64,000 bases of DNA from Euwallacea fornicatus. Its lineage: Eukaryota; Arthropoda; Insecta; Coleoptera; Curculionidae. The translations under genes were made by a program, and so were the position numbers. Positions 1-13,920 of this stretch are shown here, piece after piece. Where the stretch lies: assembly GCF_040115645.1 (NCBI RefSeq), contig NW_027096032.1, positions 434,001 through 498,000 of the forward strand, read 5' to 3'. The notes under the pieces were generated by a model. The model was given only the letters and a program-made list of their open reading frames with translations, did not search any database and had not been told where the DNA came from. How positions within the stretch are numbered: position 1 is the stretch's first letter; each line of letters opens with the position of its first letter.

Positions 1-349
1 TCTGAGTGAGTTTTCTAGAAACCGAGTAATTTAAGTGCTCAAACACACATCTTTCGTGACTTTTCAAGTTTTGAACCTCAGGAACTTCGGCAAATGTGCT
101 TCAAATACCTTCAAAATTTGACCACAGAATCACCTCGACGAGCTCTTTAACATGACTAGTAATGCTTAAGTCTATCTGGGTGAGTTTTCTAGAAACCGAG
201 TAATTTATGTGCTCAAACACACATCTTTCGTGACTTTTCAAGCTTTGAACCTCCGCAGCTCCGGCTAATGTGCTTCAAATACCTTCAAAATTTGACCACA
301 GAATCACCTCGACGAGCTCTTTATCATGACTACTAATGCTTAGGTCCAT

Positions 350-3300
350 CTGGGTGAGTTTTCTAGAAACCGAGTAATTTATGTGCTCAAACACACATCT
401 TTTGTGACTTTTCAAGTTTTGATTCTCAGGAATTTCGGCAAATGTGCTTCAAATACCTTCAAAATTTGTCCACAGAATCACCTCGACGAGCTCTGTAACT
501 TGACTTATAATGCTTAAGTCCATCTGGGTAAGTTTTCTAGAAACCGAGTAATTTATGTGCTCAAACACACATGTATCGTGACTTTTCAAGCTTTGAACCT
601 CCGTAGCATCGGCAAATGTGCTTCAAATTCCTTCAAAATTTGACCACAGAATCACCTCGACGAGCTCTTTAACATGACTAATAATGCTTAAGTCCATCTG
701 GGCAAGTTTTCTAGAAACCGAGTAATTTATGTGCTCAAACACACATGTATCGTGACTTTTCAAGCTTTGAACCTCCGTAGCATCGGCAAATGTGCTTCAA
801 ATTCCTTCAAAATTTGACCACAGAATCACCTCGACGAGCTCTGTAACTTGACTTATAATGCTTAAGTCCATCTGGGTGAGTTTTCTAGAAACCGAGTAAT
901 TGATGTGTTCAAACACACATCTTTCGTGACTTTTCAAGCTTTGAACCTCCGTAGCATCGGCAAATGTGCTTCAAATTCCTTCAAAATTTGACCACAGAAT
1001 CACCTCGACGAGCTCTTTAACATGACTGATAATGCTTTAGTCCATCTGGGTGAGTTTTCTAGAAACCGAGTAATTTATGTGCTCAAACACACATCTTTCG
1101 TGACTTTTCAAGCTTTGAACCTCCGCAGCTCCGGCTAATGTGCTTCAAATACCTTCAAAATTTGACCACAGAATCACCTTGACGAGCTCTGTAACTTGAC
1201 TTATAATGCTTAAGTCCATCTGGGTAAGTTTTCTAGAAACCGAGTAATTTATGTGCTCAAACACACATGTATCGTGACTTTTCAAGCTTTGAACCTCCGT
1301 AGCATCGGCAAATGTGCTTCAAATACCTTCAAAATTTGACCACAGAATCACCTCGACGAGCTCTGTAACATGACTAATAATGCTTAAGCCAATCTGGGTC
1401 AGTTTTCTAGAAACCGAGTAATGTATGTGCTCAAACACACATGTATCGTGACTTTTCAAGCTTTGAACCTCCGTAGCATCGGCAAATGTGCTTCAAATTC
1501 CTTCAAAATTTGACCACAGAATCACCTCGACGAGCTCTTTAACATGACTGATAATGCTTTAGTCCATCTGGGTGAGTTTTCTAGAAACCGAGTAATTTAT
1601 GTGCTCAAACACACATCTTTCGTGACTTTTCAAGATTTGAACCTCCGCAGCTCCGGCTAATGTGCTTCAAATACCTTCAAAATTTGACCACAGAATCACC
1701 TCGACGAGCTCTTTATCATGACTAATAATGCTTAAGTCCATCAGGGTAAGTTTTCTAGAAAACGAGTAATTTATGTGCTCAAACACACATCTTTCGTGAC
1801 TTTTCAAGTTTTGAATCTCAGGAACTTCGGCAAATGTGCTTCAAATACCTTCAAAATTTGACCACAGAATCACCTCGACGAGCTCTTTAACATGACTAAT
1901 AATGCTTAAGTCCATCTGGGTATGTTTTCTAGAAACCGAGTAATTTATGTGCTCAAACACACATCTTTTGTGACTTTTCAAGCTTTGAACCTCCGTAGCA
2001 TCGGCAAATGTGCTTCAAATACCTTCAAAATTTGACCACAGAATCACCTCGACGAGCTCTGTAACTTGACTTATAATGCTTAAGTCCATCTGGGTGAGTT
2101 TTCTAGAAACCGAGTAATTGATGTGTTCAAACACACATCTTTCGTGACTTTTCAAGCTTTGAACCTCCGCAGCTCCGGCTAATGTGCTTCAAATACCTTC
2201 AAAATTTGACCACAGAATCACCTCGACGAGCTCTTTATCATGACTTATAATGCTTAAGTCCATCTGGGTAAGTTTTCTAGAAACCGAGTAATTTATGTGT
2301 TCAAACACACATGTATCGTGACTTTTCAAGCTTTGAACCTCCGCAGCTCCGGCTAATGTGCTTCAAATACCTTCAAAATTTGACCACAGAATCACCTCGA
2401 CGAGCTCTTTATCATGACTTATAATGCTTAAGTCCATCTGGGTAAGTTTTCTAGAAACCGAGTAATTTATGTGCTCAAACACACATGTATCGTGACTTTT
2501 CAAGCTTTGAACCTCCGTAGCATCGTCAAATGTGCTTCAAATTCCTTCAAAATTTGACCACAGAATCACCTAGACGAGCTCTTTAACATGACTAATAATG
2601 CTTAAGTCCATCTGGGCAAGTTTTCTAGAAACCGAGTAATTTATGTGCTCAAACACACATGTATCGTGACTTTTCAAGCTTTGAACCTCCGTAGCATCGG
2701 CAAATGTGCTTCAAATTCTTTCAAAATTTGACCACAGAATCACCTCGACGAGCTCTTTATCATGACTAATAATGCTTAAGTCCATCTGGGTGAGTTTTCT
2801 AGAAACTGAGTAATTTATGTGCTCAAACACACATGTATCGTGACTTTTCAAGCTTTGAACCTCCGTCGCATCGGCAAATGTGCTTCAAATTCCTTCAAAA
2901 TTTGACCACAGAATCACCTCGACGAGCTCTGTAACTTGACTTATAATGCTTAAGTCCATCTGGGTGAGTTTTCTAGAAACCGAGTAATTGATGTGTTCAA
3001 ACACACATCTTTCGTGACTTTTCAAGCTTTGAACCTCCGTAGCATCGGCAAATGTGCTTCAAATTCCTTCAAAATTTGACCACAGAATCACCTCGACGAG
3101 CTCTTTAACATGACTAATAATGCTTAAGTCCATCTGGGTCAGTTTTCTAGAAACCTAGTAATTTATGTGCTCAAACACACATCTTTCGTGACTTTTCAAG
3201 TTTTGAATCTCAGGAACTTCGGCAAATGTGCTTCAAATACCTTCAAAATTTGACCACAGAATCACCTCGACGAGCTCTTTAACATGACTAATAATGCTTA
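350..3300 (+). repeat. Family A higher-order repeat, copy I
   Basis: This ordered string of subtypes contains rare markers: GATTCTCAGGAATTTCGG at 421, GGGCAAG at 700, AAGCCAATCTGGGTC at 1,386, CATCAGGG at 1,741, CATCGTCAAA at 2,521 and CCGTCGCATCGG near 2,862. The same order recurs in copy II and partly in the two distal copies. Distance to copy II changes along its length: 4,349 bp at 523, 4,175 bp at 1,386, 4,871 bp at 2,521 and 5,045 bp at 3,136. These equal 25, 24, 28 and 29 monomers, each minus one base. The copies thus differ by whole-monomer gains and losses, as expected for unequal crossing-over. Confidence 0.85.
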
Positions 3301-5390
3301 AGTCCATCTGGGTATGTTTTCTAGAAACCGAGTAATTTATGTGCTCAAACACACATCTTTTGTGACTTTTCAAGCTTTGAACCTCCGTAGCATCGGCAAA
3401 TGTGCTTCAAATACCTTCAAAATTTGACCACAGAATCACCTCGACGAGCTCTGTAACTTGACTTATAATGCTTAAGTCCATCTGGGTGAGTTTTCTAGAA
3501 ACCGAGTAATTGATGTGTTCAAACACACATCTTTCGTGACTTTTCAAGCTTTGAACCTCCGCAGCTCCGGCTAATGTGCTTCAAATACCTTCAAAATTTG
3601 ACCACAGAATCACCTCGACGAGCTCTTTATCATGACTAATAATGCTTAAGTCCATCAGGGTAAGTTTTCTAGAAAACGAGTAATTTATGTGCTCAAACAC
3701 ACATCTTTCGTGACTTTTCAAGTTTTGAATCTCAGGAACTTCGGCAAATGTGCTTCAAATACCTTCAAAATTTGACCACAGAATCACCTCGACGAGCTCT
3801 TTATCATGACTAATAATGCTTAAGTCCATCTGGGTGAGTTTTCTAGAAACCGAGTAATTTATGTGCTCAAACACACATGTATCGTGACTTTTCAAGCTTT
3901 GAACCTCAGGAACTTCGGCAAATGTGCTTCAAATACCTTCAAAATTTGACCACAGAATCACCTCGACGAGCTCTTTATCATGACTAATAATGCTTAAGTC
4001 CATCTGGGTGAGTTTTCTAGAATCCGAGTAATTTATGTGCTCAAACACACATCTTTCGTGACTTTTCAAGTTTGAATCTCAGGAACTTCGGCAAACGTGC
4101 TTCAAATACCTTCAAAATTTGACCACAGAATCACCTCGACGAGCTCTTTAACATGACTAATAATGCTTAAGTCCATCTGGGTCAGTTTTCTAGAAACCGA
4201 GTAATTTATGTGCTCAAACACACATCTTTCGTGACTTTTCAAGTTTTGAATCTCAGGAACTTCGGCAAATGTGCTTCAAATACCTTCAAAATTTGACCAC
4301 AGAATCATCTCGACGAGCTCTGTAACTTGACTTATAATGCTTAAGTCTATCTGAGTGAGTTTTCTAGAAACCGAGTAATTTAAGTGCTCAAACACACATC
4401 TTTCGTGACTTTTCAAGTTTTGAACCTCAGGAACTTCGGCAAATGTGCTTCAAATACCTTCAAAATTTGACCACAGAATCACCTCGACGAGCTCTTTAAC
4501 ATGACTAATAATGCTTAAGTCCATCTGGATGAGTTTTCTAGAAACCGAGTAATTTATGTGCTCAAACACACATCTTTCGTGACTTTTCAAGTTTTGAATC
4601 TCAGGAACTTCGGCAAATGTGCTTCAAATACCTTCAAAATTTGACCACAGAATCACCTCGACGAGCTCTTTAACATGACTAATAATGCTTAAGTCCATCT
4701 GGGTAAGTTTTCTAGAAACCGAGTAATTGATGTGTTCAAACACACATCTTTCGTGACTTTTCAAGCTTTGAACCTCCGCAGCTCCGGCTAATGTGCTTCA
4801 AATACCTTCAAAATTTGACCACAGAATCACCTCGACGAGCTCTGTAACTTGACTTATAATGCTTAAGTCCATCTGGGTAAGGTTTCTAGAAACCGAGTAA
4901 TTTATGTGCTCAAACACACATGTATCGTGACTTTTCAAGCTTTGAACCTCCGTAGCATCGGCAAATGTGCTTCAAATTCCTTCAAAATTTGACCACAGAA
5001 TCACCTCGACGAGCTCTTTAACATGACTAATAATGCTTAAGTCCATCTGGGCAAGTTTTCTAGAAACCGAGTAATTTATGTGCTCAAACACACATGTATC
5101 GTGACTTTTCAAGCTTTGAACCTCCGTAGCATCGGCAAATGTGCTTCAAATTCCTTCAAAATTTGACCACAGAATCACCTCGACGAGCTCTGTAACTTGA
5201 CTTATAATGCTTAAGTCCATCTGGGTGAGTTTTCTAGAAACCGAGTAATTGATGTGTTCAAACACACATCTTTCGTGACTTTTCAAGCTTTGAACCTCCG
5301 TAGCATCGGCAAATGTGCTTCAAATTCCTTCAAAATTTGACCACAGAATCACCTCGACGAGCTCTTTAACATGACTGATAATGCTTTAGT

Positions 5391-5564
5391 CCATCTGGGT
5401 GAGTTTTCTAGAAACCGAGTAATTTATGTGCTCAAACACACATCTTTCGTGACTTTTCAAGCTTTGAACCTCCGTAGCATCGGCAAATGTGCTTCAAATA
5501 CCTTCAAAATTTGACCACAGAATCACCTCGACGAGCTCTGTGACATGACTAATAATGCTTAAGC
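5391..5564 (+). repeat. Hybrid monomer from loss of one repeat unit
   Basis: The left part of this monomer (CTGGGTGAG, ATCTTTCGTGAC) matches the left part of the copy I monomer near 1,030. Its right part (GTAGCATCGG, CTCTGTGACATGACTAA, then AAGCCAATC) matches the right part of the next copy I monomer near 1,205-1,386. The intervening 174 bp, including the GCAGCTCCGGCTAA segment, is missing here. The junction falls in the shared stretch around 5,450-5,470. Sub-block A3 keeps both parent monomers (22,443-22,787), so copy II has lost a unit and copy I has not gained one. Confidence 0.75.
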
Positions 5565-5915
5565 CAATCTGGGTCAGTTTTCTAGAAACCGAGTAATGTA
5601 TGTGCTCAAACACACATGTATCGTGACTTTTCAAGCTTTGAACCTCCGTAGCATCGGCAAATGTGCTTCAAATTCCTTCAAAATTTGACAACAGAATCAC
5701 CTCGACGAGCTCTTTAACATGACTGATAATGCTTTAGTCCATCTGGGTGAGTTTTCTAGAAACCGAGTAATTTATGTGCTCAAACACACATCTTTCGTGA
5801 CTTTTCAAGATTTGAACCTCCGCAGCTCCGGCTAATGTGCTTCAAATACCTTCAAAATTTGACCACAGAATCACCTCGACGAGCTCTTTATCATGACTAA
5901 TAATGCTTAAGTCCA

Positions 5916-6968
5916 TCAGGGTAAGTTTTCTAGAAAACGAGTAATTTATGTGCTCAAACACACATCTTTCGTGACTTTTCAAGTTTTGAATCTCAGGAAC
6001 TTCGGCAAATGTGCTTCAAATACCTTCAAAATTTGACCACAGAATCACCTCGACGAGCTCTTTAACATGACTAATAATGCTTAAGTCCATCTGGGTATGT
6101 TTTCTAGAAACCGAGTAATTTATGTGCTCAAACACACATCTTTCGTGACTTTTCAAGCTTTGAACCTCCGTAGCATCGGCAAATGTGCTTCAAATACCTT
6201 CAAAATTTGACCACAGAATCACCTCGACGAGCTCTGTAACTTGACTTATAATGCTTAAGTCCATCTGGGTGAGTTTTCTAGAAACCGAGTAATTTATGTG
6301 CTCAAACACACATCTTTTGTGACTTTTCAAGTTTTGAACCTCCGTAGCATCGGCAAATGTGCTTCAAATACCTTCAAAATTTGACCACAGAATCACCTCG
6401 ACGAGCTCTGTAACTTGACTTATAATGCTTAAGTCCATCTGGGTGAGTTTTCTAGAAACCGAGTAATTGATGTGTTCAAACACACATCTTTCGTGACTTT
6501 TCAAGCTTTGAACCTCCGCAGCTCCGGCTAATGTGCTTCAAATACCTTCAAAATTTGACCACAGAATCACCTCGACGAGCTCTTTATCATGACTAATAAT
6601 GCTTAAGTCCATCAGGGTAAGTTTTCTAGAAAACGAGTAATTTATGTGCTCAAACACACATCTTTCGTGACTTTTCAAGTTTTGAATCTCAGGAACTTCG
6701 GCAAATGTGCTTCAAATACCTTCAAAATTTGACCACAGAATCACCTCGACGAGCTCTTTAACATGACTAATAATGCTTAAGTCCATCTGGGTATGTTTTT
6801 TAGAAACCGAGTAATTTATGTGCTCAAACACACATCTTTTGTGACTTTTCAAGCTTTGAACCTCCGTAGCATCGGCAAATGTGCTTCAAATACCTTCAAA
6901 ATTTGACCACAGAATCACCTCGACGAGCTCTGTAACTTGACTTATAATGCTTAAGTCCATCTGGGTGA
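5916..6968 (+). repeat. Tandem duplication of a four-monomer segment
   Basis: The CATCAGGGTAAG and AAAACGAG monomer occurs at 5,916 and again at 6,612, 696 bp later (4 x 174). The following string of subtypes (GAATCTCAGG, then GGTATGTTTT, then GTAGCATCGG) is repeated in the same order. Copy I has the string only once at the matching place. This local event accounts for the change of offset between copies I and II from 24 to 28 monomers. Small differences are present, for example TTTTTTAG near 6,795 in place of TTTTCTAG. Confidence 0.8.
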
Positions 6969-9900
6969 GTTTTCTAGAAACCGAGTAATTGATGTGTTCA
7001 AACACACATCTTTCGTGACTTTTCAAGCTTTGAACCTCCGCAGCTCCGGCTAATGTGCTTCAAATACCTTCAAAATTTGACCACAGAATCACCTCGACGA
7101 GCTCTTTATCATGACTTATAATGCTTAAGTCCATCTGGGTAAGTTTTCTAGAAACCGAGTAATTTATGTGCTCAAACACACATGTATCGTGACTTTTCAA
7201 GCTTTGAACCTCCGCAGCTCCGGCTAATGTGCTTCAAATACCTTCAAAATTTGACCACAGAATCACCTCGACGAGCTCTTTATCATGACTTATAATGCTT
7301 AAGTCCATCTGGGTAAGTTTTCTAGAAACCGAGTAATTTATGTGCTCAAACACTCATGTATCGTGACTTTTCAAGCTTTGAACCTCCGTAGCATCGTCAA
7401 ATGTGCTTCAAATTCCTTCAAAATTTGACCACAGAATCACCTAGACGAGCTCTTTAACATGACTAATAATGCTTAAGTCCATCTGGGCAAGTTTTCTAGA
7501 AACCGAGTAATTTATGTGCTCAAACACACATGTATCGTGACTTTTCAAGCTTTGAACCTCCGTAGCATCGGCAAATGTGCTTCAAATTCTTTCAAAATTT
7601 GACCACAGAATCACCTCGACGAGCTCTTTATCATGACTAATAATGCTTAAGTCCATCTGGGTGAGTTTTCTAGAAACTGAGTAATTTATGTGCTCAAACA
7701 CACATGTATCGTGACTTTTCAAGCTTTGAACCTCCGTCGCATCGGCAAATGTGCTTCAAATTCCTTCAAAATTTGACCACAGAATCACCTCGACGAGCTC
7801 TGTAACTTGACTTATAATGCTTAAGTCCATCTGGGTGAGTTTTCTAGAAACCGAGTAATTGATGTGTTCAAACACACATCTTTCGTGACTTTTCAAGCTT
7901 TGAACCTCCGTAGCATCGGCAAATGTGCTTCAAATTCCTTCAAAATTTGACCACAGAATCACCTCGACGAGCTCTTTAACATGACTAATAATGCTTAAGT
8001 CCATCTGGGTGAGTTTTCTTGAAACCGAGTAATTTATGTGCTCAAATACACATCTTTCGTGAATTTTCAAGTTTTAAACATCAGGAACTTCGGCAAATGT
8101 GCTTCAAATACCTTCAAAATTTGACCACAGAATCACCTCGACGAGCTCTTTAACATGACTAATAATGCTTAAGTCCATCTGGGTCAGTTTTCTAGAAACC
8201 TAGTAATTTATGTGCTCAAACACACATCTTTCGTGACTTTTCAATTTTTGAATCTCAGGAACTTCGGCAAATGTGCTTCAAATACCTTCAAAATTTGACC
8301 ACAGAATCACCTCGACGAGCTCTTTATCATGACTAATAATGCTTAAGTCCATCTGGGTGAGTTTTCTAGAAACCGAGTAATTTATGTGCTCAAACACACA
8401 TCTTTCGTGACTTTTCAAGTTTTGAATCTCAGGAACTTCGGCAAATGTGCTTCAAATACCTTCAAAATTTGACCACAGAATCACCTCGACGAGCTCTTTA
8501 ACATGACTGATAATGTTTTAGTCCATCTGGGTGAGTTTTCTAGAAACCGAGTAATTTATGTGCTCAAACACACATCTTTCGTGACTTTTCAAGCTTTGAA
8601 CCTCCGTAGCTTCGGCAAATGTGCTTCAAATACCTTCAAAATTTGACCACAGAATCACCTCGACGAGCTCTGTAACTTGACTTATAATGCTTAAGTCCAT
8701 CTGGGTGAGTTTTCTAGAAACCGAGTAATGTATGTGCTCAAACACACATCTTTCGTGACTTTTCAAGTTTTGAATCTCAGGAACTTCGGCAAATGTGCTT
8801 CAAATACCTTCAAAATTTGTCCACAGAATCACCTCGAAGAGCTCTGTAACTTGACTTATAATGCTTAAGTCCATCTGGGTGAGTTTTCTAGAAACCAAGT
8901 AATTGATGTGTTCAAACACACATCTTTCGTGACTTTTCAAGCTTTGAACCTCCGTAGCATCGGCAAATGTGCTTCAAATTCCTTCAAAATTTGACCACAG
9001 AATCACCTCGACGAGCTCTTTAACATGACTAATAATGCTTAAGTCCATCTGGGTGAGTTTTCTAGAAACCGAGTAATTGATGTGTTCAAACACACATCTT
9101 TCGTGACTTTTCAAGCTTTGAACCTCCGTAGCATCGGCAAATGTGCTTCAAATTCCTTCAAAATTTGACCACAGAATCACCTCGTCGAGCTCTTTATCAT
9201 GACTAATAATGCTTAAGTCCATCTGGGTGAGTTTTCTAGAAACCGAGTAATTTATGTGCTCAAACACACATCTTTCGTGACTTTTCAAGTTTTGAATCTC
9301 AGGAACTTCGGCAAATGTGCTTCAAATACCTTCAAAATTTGACCACAGAATCACCTCGACGAGCTCTGTAACTTGACTTATAATGCTTAAGTCCATCTGG
9401 GTGAGTTTTCTAGAAACCGAGTAATTGATGTGTTCAAACACACATCTTTCGTGACTTTTCAAGCTTTGAACCTCCGTAGCATCGGCAAATGTGCTTCAAA
9501 TACCTTCAAAATTTGACCACAGAATCACCTCGACGAGCTCTGTAACTTGACTTATAATGCTTAAGTCCATCTGGGTAAGTTTTCTAGAAACCGAGTAATT
9601 TATGTGCTCAAACACACATGTATCGTGACTTTTCAAGCTTTGAACCTCCGTAGCATCGGCAAATGTGCTTCAAATACCTTCAAAATTTGACCACAGAATC
9701 ACCTCGACGAGCTCTGTAACTTGACTTATAATGCTTAAGTCCATCTGGGTGAGTTTTCTAGAAACCGAGTAATTGATGTGTTCAAACACACATCTTTCGT
9801 GACTTTTCAAGCTTTGAACCTCCGTAGCATCGGCAAAGGTGCTTCAAATACCTTCAAAATTTGACCACAGAATCACCTCGACGAGCTCTTTAACATGACT

Positions 9901-10692
9901 AATAATGCTTAAGTCCATCTGGGTGAGTTTTCTAGAAACCGAGTAATTTATGTGTTCAAACACACATGTATCGTGACTTTTCAAGCTTTGAACCTCCGTA
10001 GCATCGGCAAATGTGCTTCAAATACCTTCAAAATTTGACCACAGAATCTCCTCGACGAGCTCTTTAACATGACTAATAATGCTTAAGTCCATCTGGGTCA
10101 GTTTTCTAGAAACCGAGTAATTTATGTGCTCAAACACACATCTTTCGTGACTTTTCAAGTTTTGAATCTCAGGAACTTCGGCAAATGTGCTTCAAATACC
10201 TTCAAAATTTGACCACAGAATCACCTCGACGAGCTCTTTAACATGACTAATAATGCTTAAGTCCATCTGGGCAAGTTTTCTAGAAACCGAGTAATTTATG
10301 TGCTCAAACTCACATCTTTCGTGACTTTTCAAGCTTTGAACCTCCGTAGCATCGGCAAATGTGCTTCAAATACCTTCAAAATTTGACCACAGAATCACCT
10401 CGACGAGCTCTGTAACTTGACTTATAATGCTTAAGTCCATCTGGGTGAGTTTTCTAGAAACCGAGTAATTTATGTGCTCAAACACACATCTTTCGTGACT
10501 TTTCAAGCTTTGAACCTCCGTAGCATCGGCAAATGTGCTTCAAATTCATTCAAAATTTGACCACAGAATCACCTCGACGAGCTCTTTAACATGACTAATA
10601 ATGCTTAAGTCCATCTGGGCCAGTTTTCTAGAAACCGAGTAATTTATGTGCTCAAACACACATGTATCGTGACTTTTCAAGCTTTGAACCTC

Positions 10693-13600
10693 AGGAACTT
10701 CGGCAAATGTGCTTCAAATACCTTCAAAATTTGACCACAGAATCACCTCGGCGAGCTCTTTAACATGACTAGTAATGCTTAAGTCCATCTGGGTGAGTTT
10801 TCTAGAAACCGAGTAATTTATGTGGTCAAACACACATCTTTCGTGACTTTTCAAGCTTTGAACCTCCGTAGCTTCGGCAAATGTGCTTCAAATACCTTCA
10901 AAATTTGACCACAGAATCACCTCGGCGAGCTCTTTAACATGACTAGTAATGCTTAAGTCCATCTGGGTGAGTTTTCTAGAAACCGAGTAATTTATGTGGT
11001 CAAACACACATCTTTCGTGACTTTTCAAGCTTTGAACCTCCGTAACTTCGGCAAATGTGCTTCAAATACCTTCAAAATTTGACCACAGAATCACCTCGAC
11101 GAGCTCTTTATCATGACTAATAATGCTTAAGTCCATCTGGATGAGTTTTCTAGAAACCGAGTAATTTATGTGCTCAAACACACATCTTTCGTGACTTTTC
11201 AAGTTTTGAATCTCAGGAACTTCGGCAAATGTGCTTCAAATACCTTCAAAATTTGACCACAGAATCACCTCGACGAGCTCTTTAACATGACTAATAATGC
11301 TTAAGTCCATCTGGGTAAGTTTTCTAGAAACCGAGTAATTGATGTGTTCAAACACACATCTTTCGTGACTTTTCAAGCTTTGAACCTCCGTAGCTTCGGC
11401 AAATGTGCTTCAAATACCTTCAAAATTTGACCACAGAATCACCTCGACGAGCTCTTTATCATGACTAATAATGCTTAAGTCCATCTGGGTGAGTTTTCTA
11501 GAAACCGAGTAATTTATGTGCTCAAACACACATCTTTCGTGACTTTTCAAGTTTTGAATCTCAGGAACTTCGGCAAATGTGCTTCAAATACCTTCAAAAT
11601 TTGACCACAGAATCATCTCGACGAGCTCTGCAACTTGACTTATAATGCTTAAGTCTATCTGGGTGAGTTTTCTAGAAACCGAGTAATTTATGTGCTCAAA
11701 CACACATCTTTCGTGACTTTTCAAGTTTTGAATCTCAGGAACTTCGGCAAATGTGCTTCAAATACCTTCAAAATTTGACCACAGAATCACCTCGACGAGC
11801 TCTTTTACATGACTAATAATGCTTAAGTCCATCTGGGTGAGTTTTCTAGAAACCGAGTAATTTATGTGCTCAAACACACATCTTTCGTGACTTTTCAAGT
11901 TTTGAATCTCAGGAACTTCGGCAAATGTGCTTCAAATACCTTCAAAATTTGACCACAGAATCACCTCGACGAGCTCTTTATCATGACTTATAATGCTTAA
12001 GTCCATCTGGGTGAGTTTTCTAGAAACCGAGTAATTGATGTGTTCAAACACACATCTTTCGTGACTTTTCAAGCTTTGAACCTCCGTAGCTTCGGCAAAT
12101 GTGCTTCAAATACCTTCAAAATTTGACCACAGAATCACCTCGACGAGCTCTTTATCATGACTAATAATGCTTAAGTCCATCTGGGTGAGTTTTCTAGAAA
12201 CCGAGTAATTTATGTGCTCAAACACACATCTTTCGTGACTTTTCAAGTTTTGAATCTCAGGAACTTCGGCAAATGTGCTTCAAATACCTTCAAAATTTGA
12301 CCACAGAATCATCTCGACGAGCTCTGCAACTTGACTTATAATGCTTAAGTCTATCTGGGTGAGTTTTCTAGAAACCGAGTAATTTATGTGCTCAAACACA
12401 CATCTTTCGTGACTTTTCAAGTTTTGAATCTCAGGAACTTCGGCAAATGTGCTTCAAATACCTTCAAAATTTGACCACAGAATCACCTCGACGAGCTCTT
12501 TTACATGACTAATAATGCTTAAGTCCATCTGGGTGAGTTTTCTAGAAACCGAGTAATTTATGTGCTCAAACACACATCTTTCGTGACTTTTCAAGTTTTG
12601 AATCTCAGGAACTTCGGCAAATGTGCTTCAAATACCTTCAAAATTTGACCACAGAATCACCTCGACGAGCTCTTTATCATGACTAATAATGCTTAAGTCC
12701 ATCTGGGTGAGTTTTCTAGAAACCGAGTAATTGATGTGTTCAAACACACATCTTTCTTGACTTTTCAAGCTTTGAACCTCCGTAGCTTCGGCAAATGTGC
12801 TTCAAATACCTTCAAAATTTGACCACAGAATCACCTCGACGAGCTCTTTATCATGACTAATAATGCTTAAGTCCATCTGGGTGAGTTTTCTAGAAACCGA
12901 GTAATTTATGTGCTCAAACACACATCTTTCGTGACTTTTCAAGTTTTGAATCTCAGGAACTTCGGCAAATGTGCTTCAAATACCTTCAAAATTTGACCAC
13001 AGAATCACCTCGACGAGCTCTTTTACATGACTAATAATGCTTAAGTCCATCTGGGTGAGTTTTCTAGAAACCGAGTAATTTATGTGCTCAAACACACATC
13101 TTTCGTGACTTTTCAAGCTTTGAACCTCCGCAGCTCCGGCTAATGTGCTTCAAATACCTTCAAAATTTGACCACAGAATCACCTCGACGAGCTCTTTATC
13201 ATGACTAATAATGCTTAAGTCCATCAGGGTAAGTTTTCTAGAAACCGAGTAATTTATGTGCTCAAACACACATCTTTCGTGACTTTTCAAGTTTTGAATC
13301 TCAGGAACTTCGGCAAATGTGCTTCAAATACCTTCAAAATTTGACCACAGAATCACCTCGACGAGCTCTGTAACTTGACTTATAATGCTTAAGTCCATCT
13401 GGGTGAGTTTTCTAGAAACCGAGTAATTGATGTGTTCAAACACACATCTTTCGTGACTTTTCAAGCTTTGAACCTCCGTAGCTTCGGCATATGTGCTTCA
13501 AATACCTTCAAAATTTGACCACAGAATCAACTCGACGAGCTCTTTAACATGACTAATAATGCTTAAGTCCATCTGGGTGAGTTTTCTAGAAACCGAGTAA

Positions 13601-13920
13601 TTTATGTGCTCAAACACACATCTTTCGTGACTTTTCAAGCTTTGAACCTCCGTAGCATCGGCAAATGTGCTTCAAATACCTTCAAAATTTGACCACAGAA
13701 TCATCTCGACGAGCTCTGTAACTTGACTTATAATGCTTAAGTCCATCTGGGTAAGTTTTCTAGAAACCGAGTAATTTATGTGCTCAAACACACATCTTTC
13801 GTGACTTTTCAAGCTTTGAACCTCCGTAGCTTCGGCAAATGTGCTTCAAATACCTTCAAAATTTGACCACAGAATCACCTCGGCGAGCTCTTTAACATGA
13901 CTAGTAATGCTTAAGTCCAT
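10693..13920 (+). repeat. 32-monomer higher-order repeat, copy 1 (3.2 kb matched segment)
   Basis: Rare markers recur exactly 5,568 bp (32 x 174) downstream: CTCTGCAAC at 11,631 and 17,199, and TCTTTCTTGAC at 12,751 and 18,319. The match runs for about 3.2 kb and ends where this copy reads CATCAGGGTAAG (13,920) and the other reads CATCTGGGTGAG. Near 10,925-10,950 the copies differ (GGCGAGCTC with TTTAACATGACTAG here, GACGAGCTC with TGTAACTTGACTTA in copy 2), suggesting a local conversion tract. Within the segment, the 11,340-11,990 stretch is itself echoed at 12,035-12,690, giving an inner four-monomer periodicity. Confidence 0.85.

Larger units (their letters stand above)
4872..8345 (+). repeat. 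Family A higher-order repeat, copy II
   Basis: Copy II repeats the marker order of copy I: GGGCAAG at 5,049, AAGCCAATC at 5,561, CATCAGGG at 5,916, CATCGTCAAA at 7,392 and CCGTCGCATCGG near 7,733. It has one monomer fewer than copy I near 5,400, where a hybrid monomer sits. It has four more near 5,916-6,611, where a four-monomer segment is tandemly duplicated, and one more near 8,000-8,170. A monomer near 8,044 carries a distinctive TCAAATACAC and TTTTAAACATC pattern, also seen near 24,052 and 25,096. Confidence 0.85.
1..10692 (+). repeat. Sub-block A1 of domain A
   Basis: A1 contains two copies of the variable 21-29-monomer unit and a following stretch of about 2 kb. It is related to sub-block A3 at offsets that are multiples of 174 bp minus a one-base deletion. 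The rare string AATCCGAG occurs at 4,021 and 24,552, and CCTCGAAG at 8,832 and 29,363; both pairs are 20,531 bp apart (118 monomers minus 1). The GGGTCAG landmark at 10,095 and 30,452 is 20,357 bp apart (117 monomers minus 1). A1 and A3 are therefore a long-range duplication that later gained and lost single monomers. No gene is present. Confidence 0.82.
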
